From: Bacteroidota bacterium
GTDB lineage: Bacteria > Bacteroidota > Bacteroidia > Cytophagales > Cyclobacteriaceae
Direction of reading: 5' to 3'
NCBI GenBank assembly: GCA_013285945.1
Contig: JABDGP010000006.1
Location: 1 to 64,000 of the forward strand
DNA length: 64,000 bases
Positions 28,701 through 37,727 of this stretch are shown in pieces; positions within the stretch are counted from its first letter, which is position 1, and every line of letters starts with the position of its first letter. The notes beneath the pieces are model-generated. The model did no database searches. It had not been told where the DNA came from and saw nothing but the letters and a program-made list of their open reading frames with translations. The translations under genes and the position numbers were made by a program.

Positions 28701-29387
28701 ATGAAGATTCTGAAGAGTGTAGCGGTGATTGGTTTTATATTCGGGATGTCTCATCTTGGGTTAGCCCAAAAAATTGAACTTGGAGTAAAAGCCGGAGCGA
28801 ACTTTAACGGTCTAAACCTTAGTTCTGGCGGAAAGTTAGTAACGACAAGATATAACACCCGCGTCGGGTTTCATCTTGGCGGCTATATGTCGATAAGGAT
28901 TAAAAGTCTGGCGCTTCAGCCTGAGCTTATTTTTTCACAGCAAGGACAAAATTTTACAACCCCCTATTGGTCAAACCTCAGCACCACACTTAACTATATT
29001 AACCTTCCGGTGATCTTTAAATATCATCCTACCAACTGGCTGAACTTACAAGTAGGGCCGCAACTGGGTTATTTGATCAGTTCAAAGGGAGATGTCTTGT
29101 CTACCGTTGGAAACCCTCCAACGCTGGGACTAGCTGCCTCAGGAAAAAACTTAAAAGATTATACCAACCCTCTCGATTTCTCGATCGCTTTTGGAATGGG
29201 AATTGATTTGCCTTTAGGATTGAGCCTTACAGCACGCTACAACATGGGTGTTACAAATGTCAATAAGTACTGGGGTAGCACAAATTTGCCTCCGGGAAAC
29301 ATAACACCTTCCTTCAGCACAGCCAATACCCAAAACCAGGTATTTCAATTATCCCTTGGGTATAAGTTGAGGTCGTTCGGAAAATAA
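28701..29387 (+). CDS. PorT family outer membrane beta-barrel protein
   Basis: IELGVKAGANFNGLNL...LQPELIFSQQGQNF; LNYINLPVIFKYHPTNWLNLQVGPQLGYL. Confidence 0.85.
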   Translation: MKILKSVAVIGFIFGMSHLGLAQKIELGVKAGANFNGLNLSSGGKLVTTRYNTRVGFHLGGYMSIRIKSLALQPELIFSQQGQNFTTPYWSNLSTTLNYINLPVIFKYHPTNWLNLQVGPQLGYLISSKGDVLSTVGNPPTLGLAASGKNLKDYTNPLDFSIAFGMGIDLPLGLSLTARYNMGVTNVNKYWGSTNLPPGNITPSFSTANTQNQVFQLSLGYKLRSFGK

Positions 29388-29437
29388 TTTTCATTACTGA
29401 GAAGAGCCTGAGCTGGTGGTTTTTATTAGCTTCAATC

Positions 29438-29989
29438 ATGCTTTTGAATATTCCTGAACGAATTGAAACCGAAAGACTGTGGCTTATAAAATTCAGTTTT
29501 CAGGATGCTGAGGAAATTTTTTACAGCTATGCGAGTAAGCCAGCAGCTACAAAATATATGGCTTGGCCAACCCACCAAAGCATTAAGGATACCCATGATT
29601 TTTTGAGCTATGCTGTTCATGGTTGGCAAAAAGGAACCGATTACTCTTTTGGAATCCGAATGAAAAACCCAAACCGGTTGATTGGGAGTTGTGGTTTGAT
29701 GAATGACGGTGGGAGGATTCAATTCGGGTACATTCTAAGCCCACAGCACTGGGGCAAGGGCTACGCAACAGAAGCTACAACGGCGATGCTTGATCAAGTT
29801 AAATCCAATACGGAGATATATCGCATTCATACTTTTGTAGATGTTGAGAATACGGCTTCGGCTAACGTACTGAAAAAATGTGGATTGATAGAAGAGGCTT
29901 TGTTAGAGAAATGGTTTCGGTTTCCTAATCAGGATAGTCAGCCTAAAGATTGCCGCCACTTTCGGCTGCCGTTGACTAATAGCTGGTAG
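29438..29989 (+). CDS. GNAT family N-acetyltransferase
   Basis: RIETERLWLIKFSFQDAEEIF...GYILSPQHWGKGYATEAT...NTASANVLKKCGL. Confidence 0.88.
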   Translation: MLLNIPERIETERLWLIKFSFQDAEEIFYSYASKPAATKYMAWPTHQSIKDTHDFLSYAVHGWQKGTDYSFGIRMKNPNRLIGSCGLMNDGGRIQFGYILSPQHWGKGYATEATTAMLDQVKSNTEIYRIHTFVDVENTASANVLKKCGLIEEALLEKWFRFPNQDSQPKDCRHFRLPLTNSW

Positions 29990-31649
29990 CTAATTTGCTC
30001 CTTTTTCGGCTATAGCCAAAGTAAATGCTTAAGCCCAAGGCCATCCAAATAAAAAATACCATCCAGCTTCTTGCCGGAATTTCGATCATCAGGTACAAGC
30101 AAAACAACATACCCATAACTGGAATAAAGGAGAGCTTTCGTAAAAAGGTAAGCACTGTAATTACTACAGCAGTAAGCAGGAAAATCAAAAACAAGACCTC
30201 CTGATGTGACTCGTGGCTGATATTGTAAAATGCGTCGGTTATTCGGGTGGAGTAACCATAAATAAAAACCAGCAACAGGAGAGGTACAATCCATTGCCCG
30301 TTAATGTGCGGCATGTGAAAAGATTTATCGCCCGCTGCTTTTTGTCTTCGCGGCAGATTCATTACACCTGCGCACACCAGCACGAAGGCGAATAATGTCC
30401 CAATGCTGCATAAATCTGTTACTATAGAAATATCTACAAACAATGCCGGAATAGCCACGGCAAATCCGGTTACGACAGTTGCAAATGAAGGTGTATGAAA
30501 TTTTGGATGAATGGTGGCGAATTTGCGAGGCAATAACCCGTCACGACTCATACTCATCCATATCCGGGGTTGCCCAATCTGGAAAACAAGCATCACACTG
30601 GTGGCAGCCACTACTGCGCTTACAGAAATGATGTAGCCAACTTTCTGCAAATGGATTTTGTCAAACACATAAGCCAAAGGATCGGCCACTCCTTTGAACT
30701 CTGAATAATTGACCATACCTGTGATAACCAATGTAACTATCACGTAAATCAACGTGCAAATGAGCAGTGAGTAGATCATTCCCTTTGGCAGATCACGCTG
30801 CGGGTTAGCGCACTCTTCGGCTGTTGTGGAGATGGCATCGAAACCGATGTAAGCAAAGAAGATGGCAGACACGCCTTGTAAAACTCCGGTGAAGCCATTG
30901 GGCATGAAAGGCGTCCAATTATCTGTTGTTATATAAAATGCACCTATAGCCACTACAAAAGCCAGTACTACCAACTTGAGCGCTACCATAAAGTTTGCGC
31001 TTTTCTTGCTCTCCCTCATGCCGATATAGGCGAGAATAGTGATCAGGATTACAATGGTAAATGCGGGGACGTTTATTATTAACCGATAGCCGCCAATCAT
31101 GGGTGCTGTTGCCCACGCCAATCCTTCAGTTGTTTTTCCCTGAGTGACGGCTGCATCATAAAGCATGTGTGCCGTCTTTGGGTCTGTGATGAGCCAACCG
31201 GGTAAGTGGAGATGAATTCCTTCCAGCAAGTTGACAAAATAGCTGCTCCACGAAATGGATACCACGACATTGCCTATTGCATACTCCAAAATCAAAGCCC
31301 AACCTATCACCCATGCCGCAATCTCTCCGATGGTCACGTACGAATAGGTGTAGGCGCTCCCTGCTACAGGCACCCGCGAAGCGAATTCTGCATAACAGAG
31401 CGCCGTAAATCCGCAGGCGACAGTGATAATCAAAAACAGAAATACAACGCCCGGCCCGCCTGAGTAAGCAGCCTGACCAATAGTAGAGAAAATGCCGGCT
31501 CCTATTACAGCAGCAATGCCCATGGAGGTAAGATCGCGAACACCCAAAACCTTTCGCAGCTCAGCACTTTCATGCCCGTGAGCATCACGCGAGTGCGCGT
31601 CCTTTAAAATTGCTGTCAATGATTTTTTCCTAAGAAGGGAACGGAGCAT
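29976..31649 (-). CDS. APC family amino acid permease (cationic amino acid transporter-like)
   Basis: 12+ TM, VIGAGIFSTIGQAAYSGGPGVVFLF, FFAYIGFDAISTTAEECANPQRDLPKGM. Confidence 0.88.
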   Translation of the reverse strand: MLRSLLRKKSLTAILKDAHSRDAHGHESAELRKVLGVRDLTSMGIAAVIGAGIFSTIGQAAYSGGPGVVFLFLIITVACGFTALCYAEFASRVPVAGSAYTYSYVTIGEIAAWVIGWALILEYAIGNVVVSISWSSYFVNLLEGIHLHLPGWLITDPKTAHMLYDAAVTQGKTTEGLAWATAPMIGGYRLIINVPAFTIVILITILAYIGMRESKKSANFMVALKLVVLAFVVAIGAFYITTDNWTPFMPNGFTGVLQGVSAIFFAYIGFDAISTTAEECANPQRDLPKGMIYSLLICTLIYVIVTLVITGMVNYSEFKGVADPLAYVFDKIHLQKVGYIISVSAVVAATSVMLVFQIGQPRIWMSMSRDGLLPRKFATIHPKFHTPSFATVVTGFAVAIPALFVDISIVTDLCSIGTLFAFVLVCAGVMNLPRRQKAAGDKSFHMPHINGQWIVPLLLLVFIYGYSTRITDAFYNISHESHQEVLFLIFLLTAVVITVLTFLRKLSFIPVMGMLFCLYLMIEIPARSWMVFFIWMALGLSIYFGYSRKRSKLATSY

Positions 31650-31743
31650 TAGAATGATTTTCAGGCGACAAAATAGCGAAAATTATCTCCTGAAAAGGTG
31701 CAAGTTGAAATTTGAAGCCGTTATCCCGACTTTGGCTACAGTC

Positions 31744-32172
31744 CTAAACTTTCTCTACCAATTCTTTTATTGTGTTGAGTACCATTGCCCAGTTTTTTTC
31801 AGAATGTTCACGCGCCTCTTCCGATTTGCAGTTGTCTTGCGTGAGCGTAAATTTAGTTTTTCCGTTCCCTTCTGTGAGATTGTAAGTGACAACTTGATAA
31901 TTCTCTGGTTTGTCTTCATGGCCGGAAAAATTGCTCCAGTAATTATACCTCAGCGTCTTTTCCTTGTCAATTTGAAGGATGGTCCCTTTGTCTTCATAGG
32001 GTTTGCCTTCCCAAACACCGGTGAATTTAATCGGGCTACCGACTTTCCAGTCGGAGATGGCATCTGTTCCGAACAGATATTTTTTGATCTGAACCGGATT
32101 GATGAGAGCATCCCACACTTTGCTTTTGGGTGCGTTGATTTCGATTGATGCCGTGCAAATAATGTTGGTCAT
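31744..32172 (-). CDS. SRPBCC/AHSA1 domain protein
   Basis: ASIEINAPKSKVWDALINPVQIKKYLFGTDAISDWKVGSPIKFTGVWEG. Confidence 0.88.
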   Translation of the reverse strand: MTNIICTASIEINAPKSKVWDALINPVQIKKYLFGTDAISDWKVGSPIKFTGVWEGKPYEDKGTILQIDKEKTLRYNYWSNFSGHEDKPENYQVVTYNLTEGNGKTKFTLTQDNCKSEEAREHSEKNWAMVLNTIKELVEKV

Positions 32173-32173
32173 G

Positions 32174-32704
32174 TTAATTGGTTTTAGATTTTAGTTCTCC
32201 TTCGTATTTATAAATCATAGATATGTAGCCTTCGTTTGGCGTAGACCGCATCAAGCTGAAATGTTGTCGTTGCTCAATGTTCTGAAAGAGTGGTTTGCCC
32301 TTGCCCAATAAAACAGGGACAAGGCCGAGCCACAATTCATCTACCAGTCCTGCATTGATAAGCGTGGTGGCCAGATTTGCCCCTCCGAAGAACCAGATGT
32401 CTTTTCCGCTCTCTTTTTTAATGCTGACTACTTTATTTACAACGTCACCACCGATCAAGTGAATATTATCACCTTCTATTTTCTTAAGTGAATTGGAAAA
32501 GACGTAGTACTTCTTTCCTGGAAAGGCAGTAATGCCCATCAATTCAAAGCTTTTACGACCAAAAAAGAGAGTATCGATCCGTTCAAGGAAAGCACCCATT
32601 TCTGTTTGAGAAGGTGGCGGGCACCAATCGAACTCTCCGTTGGCTCCTTCAATGAAACCATCTAAGCTTATGGCAACCCCAAGAATAACTTTTCTCATCG
32701 TCAA
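32174..32704 (-). CDS. dihydrofolate reductase family protein (RibD C-terminal type)
   Basis: MRKVILGVAISLDGFIEGANGEFDW; DTLFFGRKSFELM. Confidence 0.88.
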   Translation of the reverse strand: MTMRKVILGVAISLDGFIEGANGEFDWCPPPSQTEMGAFLERIDTLFFGRKSFELMGITAFPGKKYYVFSNSLKKIEGDNIHLIGGDVVNKVVSIKKESGKDIWFFGGANLATTLINAGLVDELWLGLVPVLLGKGKPLFQNIEQRQHFSLMRSTPNEGYISMIYKYEGELKSKTN

Positions 32705-32706
32705 GT

Positions 32707-32922
32707 TTAATTTTCCAGTTCAGCACAGCTAAATCCGTAATTAGTTAGCAATTGAATAGCAGCTTTAGGGCTTGCTGTAGGTGAGACGATCCGAAGGATT
32801 TTATCGCAATCATCCAACGCAAAATTCCATCGGCCCTTGCCGGCAAAAGAGTCGAGCAGCGGCTTGAGTCTTTTTACACTTTCAGGTGATTCCACCGAGG
32901 TTTTAAAAACAAGTACTTCCAT
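32707..32922 (-). CDS. small hypothetical protein (approx. 71 aa)
   Basis: Likely start M24 of track ORF: MEVLVFKTSVESPESVKRLKPLLDSFAGKGRWNFALDDCDKILRIVS. Confidence 0.6.
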   Translation of the reverse strand: MEVLVFKTSVESPESVKRLKPLLDSFAGKGRWNFALDDCDKILRIVSPTASPKAAIQLLTNYGFSCAELEN

Positions 32923-33006
32923 TTTTAAATCGAAAAAATGATGAACATAGCTACTGCAGCTACCACGATGCCCGCTAGTAGTAAAGGCCATTTGAAATTC
33001 AATGTG

Positions 33007-33459
33007 TTATCTGATTCCAATTTGAATTTCGGTTACGTTAGCTTCCGGATGAATGAAGTCGGCATTAATGTAAAGTTCCCGGTTGACCGCCACGGACTGT
33101 AGTTTATTCTCAGAGATGAAATTCATCGCCTTGGCATACGTACTTAGCATATCAAGCCAGCCACCCTCATGGATCACCGAAACGCATTTAAAAGGCTCGG
33201 TGCGTTTGAAGTGAAATTTGCCATCGTAATCGTTGACAACTGTCGCTACCGGCAAGGCAACTTCAAGCGTAAAACTTTGGGTTTCATCGCCGGTGAATCC
33301 AAAGTAGTGCCAGTGAATCGGGCCGGTAGGGTGGATGTCAAGCTTAACGGATTCTTTGAAAAGCTTCTTGGCTACGGGCACAAAACCCGCCAGTTCATTC
33401 ACTTTAGTTTCTGTTCTGAAGAAAAGAAAATTGACGGGCTTGACTTCTTTGATCTGCAT
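33007..33459 (-). CDS. GyrI-like/effector-binding domain protein
   Basis: VNFLFFRTETKVNELAGFVPVAKKLFKESVKLDIHPTGPIHWHYFGF, CVSVIHEGGWLDM. Confidence 0.75.
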   Translation of the reverse strand: MQIKEVKPVNFLFFRTETKVNELAGFVPVAKKLFKESVKLDIHPTGPIHWHYFGFTGDETQSFTLEVALPVATVVNDYDGKFHFKRTEPFKCVSVIHEGGWLDMLSTYAKAMNFISENKLQSVAVNRELYINADFIHPEANVTEIQIGIR

Positions 33460-33493
33460 ATCTTAAATTTTATGCTAATCAACGACCGACACA

Positions 33494-33515
33494 TGACAGC
33501 CCTATGGCAACAGAA
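33494..33515. promoter_or_regulatory. putative operator, copy 1: TGACAgccctaTGGCAacagaa
   Basis: Imperfect TGACA-N6-TGNCA; direct repeat of 33547-33568. Confidence 0.5.
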
Positions 33516-33546
33516 AAAATCTGTTTCGAGATTTTTTTGAAAACTG

Positions 33547-33568
33547 TGACAACCCTATGTCAACAGAA
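33547..33568. promoter_or_regulatory. putative operator, copy 2: TGACAaccctaTGTCAacagaa
   Basis: Perfect TGACA-N6-TGTCA palindrome; 20 of 22 bases match copy 1. Confidence 0.55.
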
Positions 33569-33576
33569 GCGCTATT

Positions 33577-34548
33577 TTATCGGGCGGACACCAAATTTTT
33601 GGAATGGTAATGAGAATATAGGCTTTCGGTGACCTCTCTCATTTTGAACTTTAATTCTTCTGGTTCATTGACTTCTACGGCAGAGCCGAACATCAAAAGC
33701 CATTGGGCAATATAGTCGATACTGTCAACCATAAACTCCGACCGGATCTGAGTTCCCAAGTCTTGTTGGGAAACACTGCCATAAAGGGGCCTGCCTTTGA
33801 GAGCTGATTTCTCAAATGTGGCTACTACGCGAACAAGATTCTGATCGGATTGATACATTGTTTGAAAATACTCCTGGAGAGAAATCACGCTGCGAGCATC
33901 AAAATTTACACCCGTGTTCGCCATTGATTTGATTCTGTCGGCCCTGAAATTGCGATAGCCATTTCGAAGCCTGCACCAGCCGATCAGGTGCCAGGACATG
34001 CTGTAATAGAATATCCCAATCGGCTCTACATCCCGCTGAGTAACCTCCTCTTCGCGGCTGCTATAATCGATTTTCAATACTTGTCGTTTAGCAAGTGCAC
34101 GCTGAATTTCTGTCATAAAATGATCGGGAAAATCCTTTTGTTCCCGGTGCTCATACCGTGAACGCAAAAAGACTTCAATATGCGAGTCTAAATTTTCGAG
34201 GTGGTCTTTTTCAGTTTCGCTCAGCACTGACTTTATTTTATAGAGAGCAGATTCAAACGCTGTCCTCACAGATTTGTCGGCCATTTTATCTACCAGTTTT
34301 CCCGCCAGCAGCATGGAGTTGGCTTCGTCTTGTGTGAACATCACCGGAGGAAGATGAAACCCGTCGACTATGAAATAGCCTTTCCCGGCTTCTGAGCCAA
34401 TCGGCACACCGGCCTCCATCAGTGCTTTCACGTCGCGATAGACAGTGCGCAAACTAATCTCAAAGCGATCAGAAATTTCTTCCGCCTTTACAACGCGCTT
34501 GGTTTGCAAGTGAATAAGAATGGCTGTAAGGCGATCGATGCGGTTCAT
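33577..34548 (-). CDS. YafY-type HTH + WYL domain transcriptional regulator
   Basis: MNRIDRLTAILIHLQTKRVVKAEEISDRFEISLRTVYRDVKALMEAGVPIGSEAGKGYF; WYL-type core WHLIGWCRLRNGYRNFRADRI. Confidence 0.92.
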   Translation of the reverse strand: MNRIDRLTAILIHLQTKRVVKAEEISDRFEISLRTVYRDVKALMEAGVPIGSEAGKGYFIVDGFHLPPVMFTQDEANSMLLAGKLVDKMADKSVRTAFESALYKIKSVLSETEKDHLENLDSHIEVFLRSRYEHREQKDFPDHFMTEIQRALAKRQVLKIDYSSREEEVTQRDVEPIGIFYYSMSWHLIGWCRLRNGYRNFRADRIKSMANTGVNFDARSVISLQEYFQTMYQSDQNLVRVVATFEKSALKGRPLYGSVSQQDLGTQIRSEFMVDSIDYIAQWLLMFGSAVEVNEPEELKFKMREVTESLYSHYHSKNLVSAR

Positions 34549-34610
34549 ACATCGAAGGTACGAGTTTGAGCACTTACTCTAAATAGCCATAAAAAGAAAA
34601 AATAAGTGTT

Positions 34611-36524
34611 CTATTTCTTCATCTCAATTTTCCCTTTCAGTTTTTCACCACCACCTATTTCAACTACCGATGAGCCATAAACCTTAATTGTCGACTTTAT
34701 AAAATCCTCTTCGTTGGCTTTATAAATGTTATCGACATATTTCTGTGGGTTGCGATCAATGTATGGAAACCAGGTGCTGTGAATCTGAACCATCACACGG
34801 TGGCCTTTTTTGAATGTATGCAAGATGTCTTGTAAGGCAAAGTTTACATCAGTGATTTGGTTAGGGGTAAATGGTTCTGGTTTTTCAAAGCTGTTGCGAA
34901 ACCTTCCGCGGAAAACTTCATGGCGCACCAGTTGCTGATAGCCCGCCATTACAATATTGGCAGGGTTGTGCTTAGTATCGTTGGGTGTGTCGCCGGGATA
35001 GACGTCTATCAACTTCACTATAAAATCAGCATCGGTACCAGTCATGGATACTTTCAATTTGGCCGCGATTTCACCAGCCAATGTGATATCATCGGTGAGC
35101 GGATCTGTTTCAAAGGTGATTACGTCTGGCCTGCGAGAAGCTGCACGTTGATCATCTGTCATAAATCTGCGAGGTGTGAATACTAATCCTTCCGTTTGTG
35201 ACGTGTAGGGCACAGGCTTGGCGGGGTCGCTGGTGTAATCAAAGACAGCTTCCGTATTCAATGGATTGTTAATGGAGAGCTTTCCCTTCTCACCAAAGTA
35301 CAATTTCACAGGTGGAATTTCTTTGGGCGGCCATTCGGCAAATTGTTTCCACGTCTTCAGCCCACAGTCAAACATATAGGCTTCTGGCAGCGGTGGTTGA
35401 GATCCTTCTTTTAAAATTGAATTGAAAAACTTGCGCTCGATTTCGCGCTGGTAAAAGGTGGAGATACTGTCACCGAAATAAATATGATTCACTTGCTGAA
35501 AACCATTTTCACGAGCCCAGTCGCCATGGCTCCAAGGCCCCATTACAATAGTGTTATAAGTGCCCGGGCTTGAGCTTTCTATTTTCTTGTATATGTTAAG
35601 GGGCCCGAAAAGATCTTCGGCATCATACCAGCCGCCTACCGCCATAACTGCATGCTTTACATTGGTGAGGTGGGGAAGCAAACTTCGCTGTTGCCAAAAC
35701 TCATCATAATTAGGATGGTCGATGATCTGCTGCCAGAAGAAGTTGTCGTTGTGATATTTAGCAGTAGCATTTTTTAATGGTCCGATGTCAAGGTTGAATT
35801 CGTAGCCATCTTTTGGAGGATTTCCATAGAACCGTTTGATCTTGTCGTCGTACCAGCTCTTGCTGGTTGGCTTTTCATGTTGATAACCGAATACAGCAAA
35901 AGCGGTAAGATAGCTCTGTAAAAACGCACCCTGATGATGGAAGTCATCAAAGAAAAAGTCGCTGATAGGCGCTTGTGGCGAAGAGGCTTTGAGAGCTGGA
36001 TGAGCATCGGGAATTCCGGCTGCTGTGTAGAAGCCAGGATAGGAGATACCCCACTGACCAACGCGCCCGTTGTTGCCTTTAATGTTTTTGATCAGCCAGT
36101 CGATTGTATCCCAAGTGTCAGATGCTTCATCAATAGCAGTTTTGTTTTTTCTGTCGTTGCCTGGAATGTTGGGCCGCATATTGTCAAAGGTACCTTCGCT
36201 CATCCATCGTCCGCGTACATCCTGATAAACGAAAATATAACCATCCTTCATAAGGAATTTTGAAGGCCCCAGGTTTCTCCTGAATTTATCCGCTCCATAA
36301 GGCGCCACACTATAGCATGTGCGCTGCATGAGCATTGGATATGTTTTGGTCTTGTCTTTGGGGGTATAAATGGAAGTGAAGAGCTTCACGCCATCGCGCA
36401 TGGGGATTTCCACCTCCATCTTTTCATAATTCGCTTTGATATAAACCGAGTCGGGTGTTTGAGCTGACGAAGTAAAAGCCATCAGCAAGATGACAACACA
36501 AAACAGGAAAGACGTGTTTTTCAT
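34611..36524 (-). CDS. CocE/NonD family hydrolase (X-Pro dipeptidyl-peptidase S15-like)
   Basis: MRDGVKLFTSIYTPKDKTKTYPMLMQRTCYS; VGQWGISYPGFYTAAGIPDAHPALKASSPQAPISDFF. Confidence 0.9.
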   Translation of the reverse strand: MKNTSFLFCVVILLMAFTSSAQTPDSVYIKANYEKMEVEIPMRDGVKLFTSIYTPKDKTKTYPMLMQRTCYSVAPYGADKFRRNLGPSKFLMKDGYIFVYQDVRGRWMSEGTFDNMRPNIPGNDRKNKTAIDEASDTWDTIDWLIKNIKGNNGRVGQWGISYPGFYTAAGIPDAHPALKASSPQAPISDFFFDDFHHQGAFLQSYLTAFAVFGYQHEKPTSKSWYDDKIKRFYGNPPKDGYEFNLDIGPLKNATAKYHNDNFFWQQIIDHPNYDEFWQQRSLLPHLTNVKHAVMAVGGWYDAEDLFGPLNIYKKIESSSPGTYNTIVMGPWSHGDWARENGFQQVNHIYFGDSISTFYQREIERKFFNSILKEGSQPPLPEAYMFDCGLKTWKQFAEWPPKEIPPVKLYFGEKGKLSINNPLNTEAVFDYTSDPAKPVPYTSQTEGLVFTPRRFMTDDQRAASRRPDVITFETDPLTDDITLAGEIAAKLKVSMTGTDADFIVKLIDVYPGDTPNDTKHNPANIVMAGYQQLVRHEVFRGRFRNSFEKPEPFTPNQITDVNFALQDILHTFKKGHRVMVQIHSTWFPYIDRNPQKYVDNIYKANEEDFIKSTIKVYGSSVVEIGGGEKLKGKIEMKK

Positions 36525-36617
36525 AATTGAAATTGATTAAAATGAAAGTTAACAAAGGCGGGCTAAATGCCAACATTAAATTAAATAAGCGGTGTGCGGC
36601 ATTTCGAAAACGAATAG

Positions 36618-36625
36618 TATTTTTG
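36618..36625 (+). promoter_or_regulatory. Bacteroidota -7 box (TATTTTTG)
   Basis: TATTTTTGCGCCCATG; same box-to-ATG spacing as rpe. Confidence 0.55.
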
Positions 36626-36630
36626 CGCCC

Positions 36631-37662
36631 ATGAAAATAAAAGGACTTCTCTTATTGGCCGGCTTTGCTTTTGTTTCCATTTCATCTTATTCGCAGAAAA
36701 AAGAAATGATCATTGCTATCGGTTCTTGCGATAACGAAGACAAACCTCAGGAACTATGGCCTGATGTTGTCAGACAAAAACCAATGCTTTGGATTTGGGG
36801 CGGTGACAATATATATGCCGATTCCGGTGACTCTACAAATTTGAAGAGACGTTATACAAAACAAAAATCCGATCCGGGCTATCAACAGCTTTTAAAGACT
36901 TGCCCGATCACAGGGACCTGGGATGACCACGATTATGGTATGAATGATGGAGGCAAATTCTGGCCGCATCGCGACATCGCCAAGAAAATGGAATTGGAGT
37001 TTTTAGGTATTCCTAAAAGCAATCCGGTGTGGAGTCATCCGGGGATTTATAATTCTTTAACTATTGGTGAAGGAAAGAACAAAGTCAAGATAATCAACCT
37101 CGATACACGCTACTTCCGCGACACGCTCATAAAAGTCTTTTATAAACCTGAAGGCACGGAAAAGAAGGAGTATAAATACGAGATCAATGCTACCGGTGAT
37201 ATTTTGGGCGATACCCAATGGCAATGGCTCGAAAATGAATTAAAAAATTCAGATGCTGCATTAAATATTGTCAACTCCAGCATCCAGGTAATTTCTGAAG
37301 AACACCGGTTTGAGAAGTGGGCAAACTTCCCGGTGGCACGCGAACGATTGTTTAAAGTACTTGCAGCCTCGAAAAAGAAAATACTTTTAATAAGCGGCGA
37401 CAGGCATATATCCGAATTCTCTAAAATCAATTTACCCGGAATGGATTATCCGTTGTATGAATTTCTTTCCAGCGGACTCACCCATACCTGGCCCGAGCCT
37501 TGGGTAGAACCTAATAAGTACCGAATAGGCGACCACGTAGTTAAAAAGAGCTTTGGGATTATTTCAATCAACTGGGGAGATAAAGACTTCAACGTCAGGA
37601 TGCAAATTCGAGGTAAAGATGATCAGCTTTTCCAGGAGCATGTAGCCACGTTTGCCAGATAG
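36631..37662 (+). CDS. PhoD-like alkaline phosphatase D family protein
   Basis: AIGSCDNEDKPQELWPDVVRQKPMLWIWGGDNIYADS, TWDDHDYGMNDGG, LISGDRHISEF; start M14 of track ORF. Confidence 0.88.
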   Translation: MKIKGLLLLAGFAFVSISSYSQKKEMIIAIGSCDNEDKPQELWPDVVRQKPMLWIWGGDNIYADSGDSTNLKRRYTKQKSDPGYQQLLKTCPITGTWDDHDYGMNDGGKFWPHRDIAKKMELEFLGIPKSNPVWSHPGIYNSLTIGEGKNKVKIINLDTRYFRDTLIKVFYKPEGTEKKEYKYEINATGDILGDTQWQWLENELKNSDAALNIVNSSIQVISEEHRFEKWANFPVARERLFKVLAASKKKILLISGDRHISEFSKINLPGMDYPLYEFLSSGLTHTWPEPWVEPNKYRIGDHVVKKSFGIISINWGDKDFNVRMQIRGKDDQLFQEHVATFAR

Positions 37663-37727
37663 ACTTTTCAACTGACCATTTCCCTTCGGGCAAAAATTCC
37701 TGCATCTTTCGCTTTTTATAAGATTTC

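Noticed and set aside
31654-32148. 164-aa plus-strand ORF opposite the SRPBCC gene
   Set aside because: Phe-rich antisense frame; the minus-strand SRPBCC call is strong.
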